Source: JACVRW01 sp963812915
Lineage (GTDB): Bacteria > Actinomycetota > Thermoleophilia > Solirubrobacterales > Thermoleophilaceae
DNA: 64,000 nt
NCBI GenBank assembly: GCA_963812915.1
Contig: CAWEXB010000010.1
Span: forward strand, 186,001 to 250,000
Direction: 5' to 3'
The notes below the pieces were generated by a model, which searched no databases, had not been told where the DNA came from, and was given only the letters and a program-made list of their open reading frames with translations. The translations under genes and the position numbers were made by a program. Of the stretch, positions 52,416 through 60,882 are shown piece by piece (the stretch's first letter is position 1; each line of letters begins with the position of its first letter).

Positions 52416-53801
52416 GAGCGCCACCCTACAGCCGCGGCAAGCTCGCGCACGCCGGGCTCGATCGCGGGCTCGGCGATCCGGCCATAGCCGAGCAGGAGCG
52501 CCGCCGGGCCGGGGAGCAGGCGATGCTCGCGGAGACCCTGGAGGCCGATCCCGCGGGCGCTGGCGGCCTCGACGACGGCGGGCTCGTCCACGCCGGCGGG
52601 CAGATGTGCGAGCAGATGGAGTCCGGCGGCGATCCCGCTGACCCGCACGGTCGGCAGGTGGCGCGCCAGCGCCGCGATCAGGGCGTCCCGGCGGCGCCGG
52701 TAGGCGCCACGGGTGCGCCGCAGGTGGCGATCGAGCTCGCCGCGCTCGACGAAGTCCGCAAGCGCGAGCTGCTCGATCACGGGCGTGCCGAGGTCGTCCT
52801 GGGCCTTCGCCTGCGCCAGCTCCCCGACCAGCGACTCGGGGACCACTAGCCAGCCGAGCCGCAGCGCCGGCGCCAGCGTCTTGCTCACGGACCCCGCGTA
52901 CACGACGCGCTCGGGCGCCAGCCCCTGCACGGCGCCGACCGGCGGGCGGTCGTAGCGGTACTCGGCGTCGTAGTCGTCCTCCAACACGAGCCCGCCGTGG
53001 CTCGCCCAGTCGAGCAGCGCCGCGCGGCGCTCGGGCGCGAGCACCACGCCCGTGGGGAACTGATGGGCGGGGGTGACGAGGACCACGTCCACGTCGGCCT
53101 CGGCGAGCGCGTCCGGGCGGAGCCCCTCGTGGTCGACGGGCACGGCCAGCGGCTCGAGGCCCGTGGTCGCCAGCTGGCGCGCGCGCCGGGCCGCTGCCGG
53201 GGTCCTCGACGCCGACCCGGCGACCGCCGCGGGCCAGCACGGTCCGTCCCACGAGCGCCATTCCCTGCGCCATCCCGGAGGTGACGATCACGCAGCCTGG
53301 ATCGCAGTCGACTCCTCGCACGCGGCCGAGGTAGGCAGTGAGTGCCCGGCGCAGCTCGGGAGCGCCGCGCGGGTCGCCGTAGTCGAGCCTCGCGTGAGGC
53401 GCGTCGCGCAGGCCGCGCCGAAGCGAGGTGGCCCAGGACTGGCGCGGGAAGAGCGACACGTCGGGTCCTCCGGGCCGGAAGTCGAAGCGCGGGGGTCGCT
53501 CCTCCGCGAGCGGACGTCCCGAGTCCGTGGGGCGCGCGGCGGTCTCCGACACGCGCGTCGGCGCGCCGCGGCGCGCCACCAAGTAGCCCTCGGCCGCGAG
53601 CTGGGCGTAGGCGTCCACCACCACGCCGCGGGACACGTCGAGATCTCGCGCGAGCGCGCGCGTGGAGGGCAGGCGAGCTCCCGCCGCGAGCCGGCCGGAG
53701 CGCACCGCCGCGCGCAGCTGCTCCTCGAGCTGAGCGCGCAGAGGGCCGGCCGCGCGCCGCTCCAGCCGCACCATCAGCTCGAGATCCGAAGTGGTCCTCA
53801 T
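52412..53801 (-). CDS. MocR-type GntR/aminotransferase regulator, with apparent one-base insertion
   Basis: A GntR winged helix (LPSTRALARDLDVSRGVVVDAY) fused to a type I aminotransferase domain with VIVTSGMAQGMAL, VLEDDYDAEYRYDRPP and the PLP lysine in AGSVSKTLAPALRLGW. The frame breaks near 53191: VEDPGS must continue ARRARQLATTGLEPLAV; dropping one base gives 462 residues. ATG 53801 has a TAGGGT box 6 nt upstream. It is divergent from an EamA transporter, the classic arrangement for a MocR regulator and its target. Confidence 0.88.
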
Positions 53802-53807
53802 CTCCAC

Positions 53808-53813
53808 ACCCTA
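53808..53813 (-). promoter_or_regulatory. -10-like box TAGGGT before the MocR gene
   Basis: TAGGGT lies 6 nt before ATG 53801 on the minus strand and overlaps the left operator half-site, which fits autoregulation. Confidence 0.5.
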
Positions 53814-53841
53814 AGTGGACCTTCCAAGCGAACCACCTTAG
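53811..53841. promoter_or_regulatory. candidate MocR operator in the divergent promoter
   Basis: CTAAGTGG (53811-53818) and CCACCTTAG (53833-53841) form an inverted repeat with one extra base in the right arm. A further AGTGG copy lies at 53790-53794. It sits between the two divergent -10-like boxes. Confidence 0.5.
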
Positions 53842-53844
53842 ACG

Positions 53845-53850
53845 TACCGT
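53845..53850 (+). promoter_or_regulatory. -10-like box TACCGT
   Basis: TACCGT lies 8 nt before the ATG at 53859, pointing to a leaderless transcript that begins with an 18-codon frame. Confidence 0.4.
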
Positions 53851-53858
53851 CCCGAGCC

Positions 53859-53915
53859 ATGCTCGACCCCGGCACCTTCCTCGCGGCGCTGATGCGCCGG
53901 CGCAGGCCGGCGTGA
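53859..53915 (+). CDS. possible 18-residue leader peptide before the EamA gene
   Basis: ATG 53859 opens MLDPGTFLAALMRRRRPA and stops at a TGA that overlaps the GTG of the EamA gene (GTGA). The TACCGT box 8 nt upstream and the overlap suggest that it is translated and coupled. It may be a leader peptide or simply a device to load ribosomes. Low confidence. Confidence 0.35.
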   Translation: MLDPGTFLAALMRRRRPA

Positions 53916-54791
53916 GCGCCAATCTGCGCGGATCCCTCGCCGCCACCACCGCCCTCGCGCTGGTGGGCTCGCTCGTCGCGGCCGCCGACGTCGTGGAGGG
54001 CTACCCGCTCGCGGCCGGCCAGGCGCTCCGCTACCTGCTCGCCGCCGCCGTGCTTCTGCTGCTCGCGCGGGGGCGGCTGCCGCGCCTGAGCCCGCGCGAG
54101 GCCGCTCGGCCTCGCGGCTCTCGCCGCCACCGGCCTCGTGCTCTTCAACCTGTTCGTGATCGAGGGCGTGCGCGAGACCGATCCGGCCACCGTCGGCGTG
54201 ATCGTGGGCTGCGTCCCCGTGGTGCTCGCGGTGGCCGCCCCGCTGCTCGCGGGCCGGCCGGTGAGCACGTGGGTGGTGGCCGCCGCGGTCGTCGTCGCCG
54301 CCGGCGCGGCCGGTGTGCAGTGGGCCGACGGCGGGATCACACTCGCCGGCCTGCTGCTGGCGCTTGGCGCGCTCGCCTGCGAGGCGTGTTTCTCGCTCCT
54401 CGCCGCCCCTCACCTCAAGCGCCTCGGGCCGCTCGCATTGTCGACCTACGCCTGCCTGTTCGCGCTGCCGATGCTGGCCGCGTGGAGTCTGATCGCCGAT
54501 GGGCCCTCGCTGCCCCTGCCGACGCCGGAGGAGGCGGCGGCGATCGCCTACCTGGGAGTGGCGGTCACGACCATCGGCTTCGTGGCCTGGTACACCGCGG
54601 TCGGACTGCTCGGCGTCGAGCGAGCCGGCCTGTTCTCCGGCGTCCTGCCGGTCAGCGCGCTCGCGTGCTCGGCGGCGCTCGGCGTGGCGGAGCTGACGCC
54701 GCAGCGGCTCGCCGCCGTCGCCTTGGTGGCCGCCGGCATCACGCTCGGGATGCGGACGGACGCGCCGCGGGCCGCCACGGCGCCGGCCTGA
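53912..54791 (+). CDS. EamA/DMT-family transporter, with apparent one-base insertion
   Basis: A drug/metabolite-type transporter with about ten helices; the halves repeat the EamA domain (ALRYLLAAAVLLLLARGRLP and LSTYACLFALPMLAAWSLIA). The frame breaks near 54108: REAAR must continue LAALAATGLVLFNLFVIEGV; removing one G gives 292 residues, the family norm. The substrate is unknown. Probable target of the divergent MocR regulator. Confidence 0.87.
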
Positions 54792-54862
54792 GTTTCGGTG
54801 ATCCACTCCTCGGTCCCCATCCGAACAAGGGATAAGCCACCCAAGCACACGAGGAAGCCGAG

Positions 54863-55126
54863 ATGTGGGACACCAATGAACTCGACCGGGCGATGGCGCA
54901 ACGCGACGCCCTGTTCGCCCTCGCCGACGCCACCGCCGAGCTGCTCTCTCGATCTTCCGTCGCGGCGGGAGAGATGCTGCGCAGTCAGGCGGCGCGGTGC
55001 CTGCACGCTCCCGAGGCCGAGCTGGTGACGCTCGCCCGCAGGCAGCCGGCGGACCGCGCCATGAGGCCCGCCGCCTACCCGCCGCCGCCGGTCGCGCCTC
55101 TCCGCCGGCCGCTCCGGGCTGCGTAG
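54863..55126 (+). CDS. hypothetical protein (87 aa)
   Basis: ATG 54863 has AGGAAG about 8 nt upstream. The N-terminal 55 residues look helical (ELDRAMAQRDALFALADATAELL), with one Cys, and the end is Pro/Arg-rich (PPPPVAPLRRPLRAA). No family recognised. It may be real because the start site is good, but the C-terminus is compositionally weak. Confidence 0.45.
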   Translation: MWDTNELDRAMAQRDALFALADATAELLSRSSVAAGEMLRSQAARCLHAPEAELVTLARRQPADRAMRPAAYPPPPVAPLRRPLRAA

Positions 55127-55261
55127 GAGTGCGGACCGGGCGCCCCGGGTGTGCCCGGGCGCCGCCCCACCTTCAGCGCGCCCGCTCGGGCGGAGCCGAC
55201 CGGCCGACGGAGACCTCCCGCCTCCGGGAGACACCCACCCGGGCCCAGCGGGCGGCCGTCC

Positions 55262-55267
55262 TATCCT
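55262..55267 (+). promoter_or_regulatory. -10-like box TATCCT before the metallo-hydrolase
   Basis: TATCCT lies 7 nt before the ATG at 55275, with no Shine-Dalgarno sequence. Confidence 0.45.
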
Positions 55268-55274
55268 CAGCCGA

Positions 55275-55935
55275 ATGGTGCTCGACTCCCTCGAGTGGCT
55301 CGGTCACTCGGGCTTTCGCATCCGGCTGGGAAGGGCCGTCGTCTACATCGATCCGTACCGCGTGCCCAATGGATCGCCCGCGGCGGACCTGATCCTGATA
55401 ACCCACGGCCACTACGACCACTTCTCTCCGCAGGACGTCGAGCGCCTCTCCGCGAAGGGCACCTGGCTGGTCGGTCCCGCCGCCGTCGCGGAGCGGGTGA
55501 GCGGCCGGGTGCATTCGATCGCCCCCGGCGAGAGCCTCGCCGACGAGCTCGTTCGCGGCGTGGACGTGAGGGCGGTGGCGGCCTACAACACGTCGAAGCG
55601 CGACGGCGACGGGAACCCCTTCCACCCGACGGGACGCCGGGTGGGTGGGATACGAGCTGAACGTTCGCGGAGAGCGGCTTTACCATTCCGGCGACACCGA
55701 CGTGATCCCCGAGATGGACAGCGTCACGGGCGTCGACGTCGCGTTGCTCCCCGTCAGCGGCGTGTACGTCATGACCGCGCAGGAGGCCGCCGAGGCGGCG
55801 CGGCGCATCCAGCCCCGAGTTGCCGTCCCCATGCACTGGGGCGAGCACATCGGAACCGAGCAGGATGCTCGCACCTTCGCCGAGCACGCCCCGGTGAAGG
55901 TGCGGATCATGAGCAAGGAGGGGGAGGAGGGCTGA
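55275..55935 (+). CDS. metallo-beta-lactamase-fold hydrolase, with apparent one-base insertion
   Basis: An UlaG-like MBL-fold protein. The metal motif is LITHGHYDHFSP (HxHxDH), with WLGHSGFRI at the start, LYHSGDTDVIPEM supplying the bridging Asp, and the last His in VAVPMHWGEH. The frame breaks near 55632: NPFHPT must continue DAGWVGYELNVRG; removing one G gives 219 residues. It lies 6 nt before the SCP2-R2lox gene, so the two are probably co-transcribed. Confidence 0.88.
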
Positions 55936-55941
55936 CGGGGG

Positions 55942-57712
55942 ATGGACGCTGACCGCCAGCGCGCGGCGCTGAGGGGGATCGCCGCCGAAGACCCCGAGCT
56001 CGCCGCGCGGCTGATCCTGATGACGCTGCCTGCGGCGGCGTCTCGGATTCGCGGCGAGCTGGCATACGACCTCGGTGTCGAGGGCCTCGGCGTGCGGCGC
56101 GTCTCGGTCTCGGGCGGGCGTGCGCGCGTGGACGAGTCCCCCGACGAGGACGTCGGCGACACCGACTTTCGCATCCGGACCGATCCCAGCGCCCTCGTGG
56201 ATCTGGCAACCGGCGCCTCGGGCCCGATCCGCCTGATGCTGACCCGTCGTCTGCGGATACGGGGCAAGCGCCGCCGCGCCGTGCGGCTCCGGGACCTGTC
56301 CTCCGCGGGCGTAGATCTCGCGCAGGTCGTCGACGCCGGCGGGGCGCTCGATCCCGACGTTCTGTACCGCAGCCTCCCGTACCTCATCGACCCGGCATGG
56401 ACGAAGGGCCACGACTTCACGGTCCGCTACGAGGTGACCGGACCGGGCGGCGGCGATTGGTACATCCAGGTCCGCGACGGCGAGCGCCTCGAGGTCACGC
56501 GGGAGGCGCCCGAGGGCCGGGAGATCGCCGCGACCGCGCGGCTCTCCTTCGAGGGCTACCAGCAGATGGCGGCTCGAAAGGTGACGCCGACGCGGGCGAT
56601 GCAGAGTCAGCTGACCACCGTCGACGGTCAGATCCATCCGATCACCCTGCTCGGTCGGTGGATCGACCGCTCGCAGGGCGGCGACGCCGGCGAGCTCGAG
56701 CGAGAGGAGAGCCAGCGTCGGCTGCAGGCCTGGCGCGCTCGGCCGGGCGCGGGCGACGGCGCCGGCCCCGGCCAAGGCGACCCCGGACACGAGGCGGAGG
56801 GGGCGCGAGACGGCAGCCGCCTGCTCGACTACCGCCAGCTCTACCGGCTCTGGGAGCGCCAGAACTGGAAGGCGCACGAGATCGACTTCTCGGTCGACCG
56901 CGAGCAGTGGGTGACGACGCCGCGCGAGGCGCAGGAGAGCACGCTCTGGACCCTCGGCTCGTTCTACGTCGGCGAGGAGCGAGTCACGGCCGACCTGGCG
57001 CCGTTCCTGATGGCCGCCCCCAGCGGCGAGATCGAGCTCTTTCTGGCCACGCAGCTGGTGGACGAGGCGCGCCACGCCGCCTTCTTCGACCGCTTCGGGG
57101 CGGAGGTCATGTGCCTCGCGGCCGAGGACCTGCGCGGCCGCACGCGCGAGGTCGAGCGGCTTCTGCTTCCGCCCTGGCGCGAGGTCTTCGACGACGGCCT
57201 GCGCGACGTCGCGAGGCGCATCGAGGCGAAGCCCGACGACTTCGACCTCTTCGTTGAGGGGATCGCCACGTACCACATGGTGGTCGAGGGCTTCCTGGCG
57301 GTCACGGGACAGACCCTGATCCGCGACTACATGCTCGAGCACTCGCTCTACCCGGGTTTCTGCGAGGGCTTCGGGCTCGTGGAACGCGACGAGCACCGCC
57401 ATCTGGCCTTCGGCGTCCGCTTCCTGCGCGACGCCATCGACGCGGACCCGCGTCACCGCGGCCACGATCGAGCGGGTCGTGATGGAGCTGGCTCCGCGCG
57501 CCGCCTACGTGTTCGCGCCGCCGTACGTCACGGACCCCCGCGACTACGTCGCGTACGGGTACAGCTCGCGCCAGATCTACGGCCTCGCATATCGCACGCT
57601 GAAGCGGCGGATGACGGTGCTGGACATCGAGATCCCGGCGCCCGAAGAGTTCATGCCGGGGCCGATCGACGAGCCGTCGCAGCCTCGTGAGCGCCACGCC
57701 CGGCGCGACTAG
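55942..57712 (+). CDS. tandem SCP2-like domains fused to an R2-like ligand-binding oxidase, with apparent one-base insertion
   Basis: A 589-residue fusion. Residues 20-130 and 155-245 each read like an SCP2 lipid-carrier domain (FRIRTDPSALVDLATG; then VRYEVTGPGGGDWYIQVRDG). After a Gly/Glu-rich linker (250-292), residues 295 to the end are a ferritin-like diiron or Mn/Fe protein of the R2lox group. Metal ligands: Glu345, Glu375, His378, Glu449, Glu484, His487. Val348 and Tyr444 occupy the places of the Val-Tyr ether crosslink. The frame breaks near 57456 (RH then AATIERVVMELAPR); removing one C restores it. Confidence 0.85.
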
Positions 57713-57737
57713 CCCTGCCTCGAGCCTGCGGCGAGGA

Positions 57738-57743
57738 TATGCT
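57738..57743 (+). promoter_or_regulatory. -10-like box TATGCT before the PAP2 gene
   Basis: TATGCT lies 8 nt before the TTG at 57752 and supports that start. Confidence 0.45.
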
Positions 57744-57751
57744 GCTCGGCC

Positions 57752-58666
57752 TTGCGAAGCACTCGTGCCCTCCGCCGGCTGGCGTGGGGCGCGGTGGCGG
57801 TCGGAATCGCCACGCCGTTGGTCCGCCGTCGCCTGAAGCTCCGGGTGCCGGTGGTGTCGGCGTTGACCTGGCCGGCCCCCGCCGCGCTCGCGCTCGCCAC
57901 TCCCCGCACGCCGTTGCGCGACGCGGGCATCTACGCGCTGCAGATGTGGGCGTACTTCGCGCACTACGACATGCCGGACGACGACCCGGAGGCGCTGATG
58001 CGGCGCCTGAGAGTCGACTACCCGATCCGGCTCGACCGCGCGATCGGGCTCGGTCAGTGTCCCACCACGCGCCTGCAGCGCGCGCTTGGGCGAGAGGGCC
58101 ACGTCGGCGCGATCGACTACGGACTGTCGGTGGTCCACTGGAGCTGGTTCGGGGTGCCGCACGCGACGCTCGTCTACCTACTGCTCCGCCATCCCGCCAA
58201 GTACCCTCGCTCGGCGGTTCTGATGTCCGCCTGCTTCGACCTCGGCTGCGTGGTCTATTGGCTCGTGCCCACGGCCCCGCCGTGGTGGGCGGGGACGCAG
58301 GGCCGCATGCCGCCGGTGCGGCGCATCATGGAGGAGGCGGGCGAGCGGTTCTGGAGGCGTCTCTGGGGGCCGCTTTACCATTCTCTTCAAGGCAACCCCT
58401 TCGCCGCGATGCCCTCACTTCACTTCGGCACGTCCGTCATGGCCGCCCGGCTGCTCTCCCAAGTTGGCAGCCGGCACGGCGCGCTCGGCTGGGGATACGC
58501 CCTCTCGCTTGGTTTCGGACTCGTCTACCTCGGCGAGCACTACGTGGTCGACCTCATCGCGGGCCTCGCGCTCGCGGAGGCGATCTGGCGCGTTGCTCCG
58601 CGGGTGGAGCCGGCGGTGCGGCTGATCGCGGGCGCCGTTCGCGGGCTAGAGCCGCGGGTCGCCTGA
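57752..58666 (+). CDS. PAP2-superfamily membrane phosphatase/phosphotransferase
   Basis: A 304-residue multi-pass protein. The PAP2 motifs are FAAMPSLHFGTSVMAA and GLVYLGEHYVVDLIAG, the two catalytic-histidine regions, with an upstream lysine motif around LLLRHPAKYPRSA. It resembles the inositol-phosphoryl-transferase (AUR1-like) branch more than simple phosphatases. The start is TTG 57752, the only start near the TATGCT box. TGA overlaps the ATG of the next gene (TGATG). Confidence 0.85.
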   Translation: MRSTRALRRLAWGAVAVGIATPLVRRRLKLRVPVVSALTWPAPAALALATPRTPLRDAGIYALQMWAYFAHYDMPDDDPEALMRRLRVDYPIRLDRAIGLGQCPTTRLQRALGREGHVGAIDYGLSVVHWSWFGVPHATLVYLLLRHPAKYPRSAVLMSACFDLGCVVYWLVPTAPPWWAGTQGRMPPVRRIMEEAGERFWRRLWGPLYHSLQGNPFAAMPSLHFGTSVMAARLLSQVGSRHGALGWGYALSLGFGLVYLGEHYVVDLIAGLALAEAIWRVAPRVEPAVRLIAGAVRGLEPRVA

Positions 58667-59853
58667 TGGGGGCGGACGAGCGCCGCCTCCTTTACGAGGA
58701 GCCACCCCTCGAGGAGGCCCCGGACGACGAGGAGGGGACCGACGAGGAGCTCGAGGTAGGGCGCTTTCAGGCTCTCCTCCACGACCGGCGCAGGCTTCTC
58801 ACCGGGGTGCTGCTGGTCGTGGTCATCGTCTTCGCGATCTACATCGTCTTCCCGAGGATCGTCGGCACGGAGGAGGCCCTCGAGAGGTTCGACGAGGCCG
58901 TGTGGTACTGGATCGTCGTCGCGCTCGGCTTCAACGTCGTCGCGTTCGGAGCCTACGTGGCGCTCTTCAGGGGGGTCCTGTCGGGAAACATCGACGACGA
59001 CGTGCGCCGCCGCCTCGACCTGCGCGCCTCGTACCAGATCACGATGGCGGGGCTGGCGGCCACTCGCATCTTCTCCGCGGCGGGCGTGGGCGGCATCGTG
59101 CTCACCTACTGGGCGCTGCGCAAGGCGGGGATGCCCCGGAGGCGCTCGGCCTGCCGCATGGTCGCGTTCATCGTCCTCACGTACTTCGTCTACCTGGGCG
59201 CTCTCATCGTCTTCGGCATCCTGCTGCGCACCCACGTCCTGCCCGGGAGCGCTCCGCTCGCGGGCACGATCGTGCCGGCCGCAGTGGCCGCGGCGGTGAT
59301 GGGGGTCTTCCTCCTCGTTGCCCTGATCCCGAACGATGTCGAGCGCCGGATCCAGCAATTCGGACAGGGCTACCGCCACACCCGCTATCTCCTGCGCCTG
59401 GTCAAGGGCCCGGCAACCATCGCGACCGGTACGCGGACCGCGATCTCCTACGTGCGCAGCCCGCGGCGCGGCGTGCTGGCGGTGGGCGGCGCCGTCGGCT
59501 TCTGGGCGGCCAACATCGGGGTGCTGTGGGCGGCGTTCGAGGCCTTCGGCGGCAACGTGCCCCTCGCGGTCCTGGTCCAGGGATTCTTCGTGGGCATGGC
59601 CGCGAACCTGATTCCATCGCCCGCCGGCGGGGTGGGATCCGTGGACGCTGGGATGATCGGTGCGTTCGTGCTCTTCGGCATCCCGAGCTCGGTCGTCTTC
59701 CCGGCGGTGCTCACGTACCGTGTGATCGCCTTCTGGCTGCCGATCCCGCCCGGCGTGGTCGCCTTCTTCCAGCTGCGCCGCACGGTCGCGCGGTGGGAGC
59801 GCGAGCGCAACCAGACGCAGGCTCGCGCGTCTATACTTCAGAAAGTAAAGTGA
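58666..59853 (+). CDS. lysylphosphatidylglycerol-synthase-type/UPF0104 flippase-like membrane protein
   Basis: A 395-residue protein. The acidic N-terminus (residues 1-45) precedes about eight helices. Typical regions are GLAATRIFSAAGVGGIVLTYWAL, VQGFFVGMAANLIPSPAGGVGSVDAGM and VVFPAVLTYRVIAFWLPIPPGV. The family includes the membrane half of MprF and flippases of lipid-linked sugars. Coupled to the PAP2 gene, so a shared lipid or lipid-carrier pathway is likely. Confidence 0.87.
   Translation: MGADERRLLYEEPPLEEAPDDEEGTDEELEVGRFQALLHDRRRLLTGVLLVVVIVFAIYIVFPRIVGTEEALERFDEAVWYWIVVALGFNVVAFGAYVALFRGVLSGNIDDDVRRRLDLRASYQITMAGLAATRIFSAAGVGGIVLTYWALRKAGMPRRRSACRMVAFIVLTYFVYLGALIVFGILLRTHVLPGSAPLAGTIVPAAVAAAVMGVFLLVALIPNDVERRIQQFGQGYRHTRYLLRLVKGPATIATGTRTAISYVRSPRRGVLAVGGAVGFWAANIGVLWAAFEAFGGNVPLAVLVQGFFVGMAANLIPSPAGGVGSVDAGMIGAFVLFGIPSSVVFPAVLTYRVIAFWLPIPPGVVAFFQLRRTVARWERERNQTQARASILQKVK
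59832..59847. promoter_or_regulatory. AT-rich promoter with TACTT-CAGA-AAGTA operator before trxB
   Basis: TATACT (59832-59837) is a near-consensus -10. It overlaps the perfect inverted repeat TACTT/AAGTA (59834-59847) in an otherwise GC-rich area, inside the last codons of the flippase gene. TACT-N6-AGTA resembles the operators of redox-sensing HxlR/DUF24 repressors, so thiol-stress control of trxB is a reasonable guess. Confidence 0.5.
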
Positions 59854-59858
59854 GGGAG

Positions 59859-60869
59859 ATGACTACGGAGATCAGGGACATCGAGAATGTCGTCATCGTC
59901 GGGAGCGGCCCTGCCGGCTATACGGCGGCGCTCTACACGTCGCGCGCGGATCTCGATCCGCTGGTGGTCGAGGGCTTCGCGTGGGGTGGTCTGCTCCAGC
60001 AGACCACCGACGTCGAAAACTATCCGGGGTACCCCGAGGGCGTGCTCGGCCCACAGATGATGCAGGAGTTCCGCGACCAGGCCGAGCGCTTCGGAACGCG
60101 CTTCATCACCGACGACGCGACGAAGATCGACCTCGCGAGCGAACCCGGCGGCGTTCACCTCGTGCACGTGGGCGACATGCAGATTCGCACCCGCGCCGTC
60201 ATCCTCGCGATGGGCGCCGAGCCCAAGAAGCTGGGCGTACCGGGCGAGGACGAGCTGGCCGCTCGCGGAGTCTCCTACTGCGCCACCTGCGACGCCGCCT
60301 TCTTCCGCGGCGCCCAGACCCTGGTGGTGGGCGGCGGCGACACCGCGATGGAGGAGGCCGCCTTCCTTGCGAAGTTCGCGGACAAGGTGACGGTCGTCCA
60401 CCGCCGCGGCGAGTTCCGCGCGTCGGCGATCATGCTTCAGCGCGCGAAGGACATGGAGAACCTCGAGCTGCTCACCCCATACGTGGTGGAGCGGTTCGAG
60501 TCCGGCGAGAACGGCGCCCTGTCGAAGGCCGTGCTGCGAAACGTGGACGACGGTTCGGAGCGGGAGGTGCCGGTTACCGGCGCCTTCGTCGCGATCGGGC
60601 ATCGTCCCAACTCGCAGCTGGTGGAGGGGCAGCTGGAGGCCGACCCGAACGGCTATCTCGAGGTCCTGGGCCGCACCACGAAGACGAAGCGGCCGGGCGT
60701 GTTCGCGGCGGGCGACCTGACCGATCACGTCTATCGCCAGGCGGTCACGGCCGCCGGCACCGGCTGCATAGCGGCGCTCGACGCCGAGGCCTATCTGCGC
60801 GACACCCCGGTGGACCCCGAGGCCCACTGGGCTCCTCGGGCGCTGCCGCTCGAGTCCGCGGCGTCGTAG
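59859..60869 (+). CDS. trxB: thioredoxin-disulfide reductase-like flavoprotein
   Basis: A 336-residue low-molecular-weight thioredoxin reductase. FAD loop VIVGSGPAGYTAAL (15-20), redox pair Cys141-x-x-Cys144 in YCATCDAAFF, NADPH loop VVGGGDTAMEEA, VVHRRGEFRAS and the second FAD motif GVFAAGDLTDHVYRQAVTAAG. It reduces thioredoxin with NADPH in the cytoplasm. GAGGGAG provides the Shine-Dalgarno site. No trxA gene is adjacent. Confidence 0.96.
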   Translation: MTTEIRDIENVVIVGSGPAGYTAALYTSRADLDPLVVEGFAWGGLLQQTTDVENYPGYPEGVLGPQMMQEFRDQAERFGTRFITDDATKIDLASEPGGVHLVHVGDMQIRTRAVILAMGAEPKKLGVPGEDELAARGVSYCATCDAAFFRGAQTLVVGGGDTAMEEAAFLAKFADKVTVVHRRGEFRASAIMLQRAKDMENLELLTPYVVERFESGENGALSKAVLRNVDDGSEREVPVTGAFVAIGHRPNSQLVEGQLEADPNGYLEVLGRTTKTKRPGVFAAGDLTDHVYRQAVTAAGTGCIAALDAEAYLRDTPVDPEAHWAPRALPLESAAS

Positions 60870-60882
60870 CTCGCACCGCTGG

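Noticed and set aside
5234..57457. Calling the broken genes pseudogenes
   Set aside because: Each has a single one-base insertion, intact catalytic motifs on both sides and normal length once repaired, and several are essential. An error or very recent change fits better than decay.
57739..58665. Frame from ATG 57739 as the start of the flippase-like protein
   Set aside because: This frame mirrors the PAP2 gene in a shifted register and lacks family similarity until ATG 58666, which overlaps the PAP2 stop codon.
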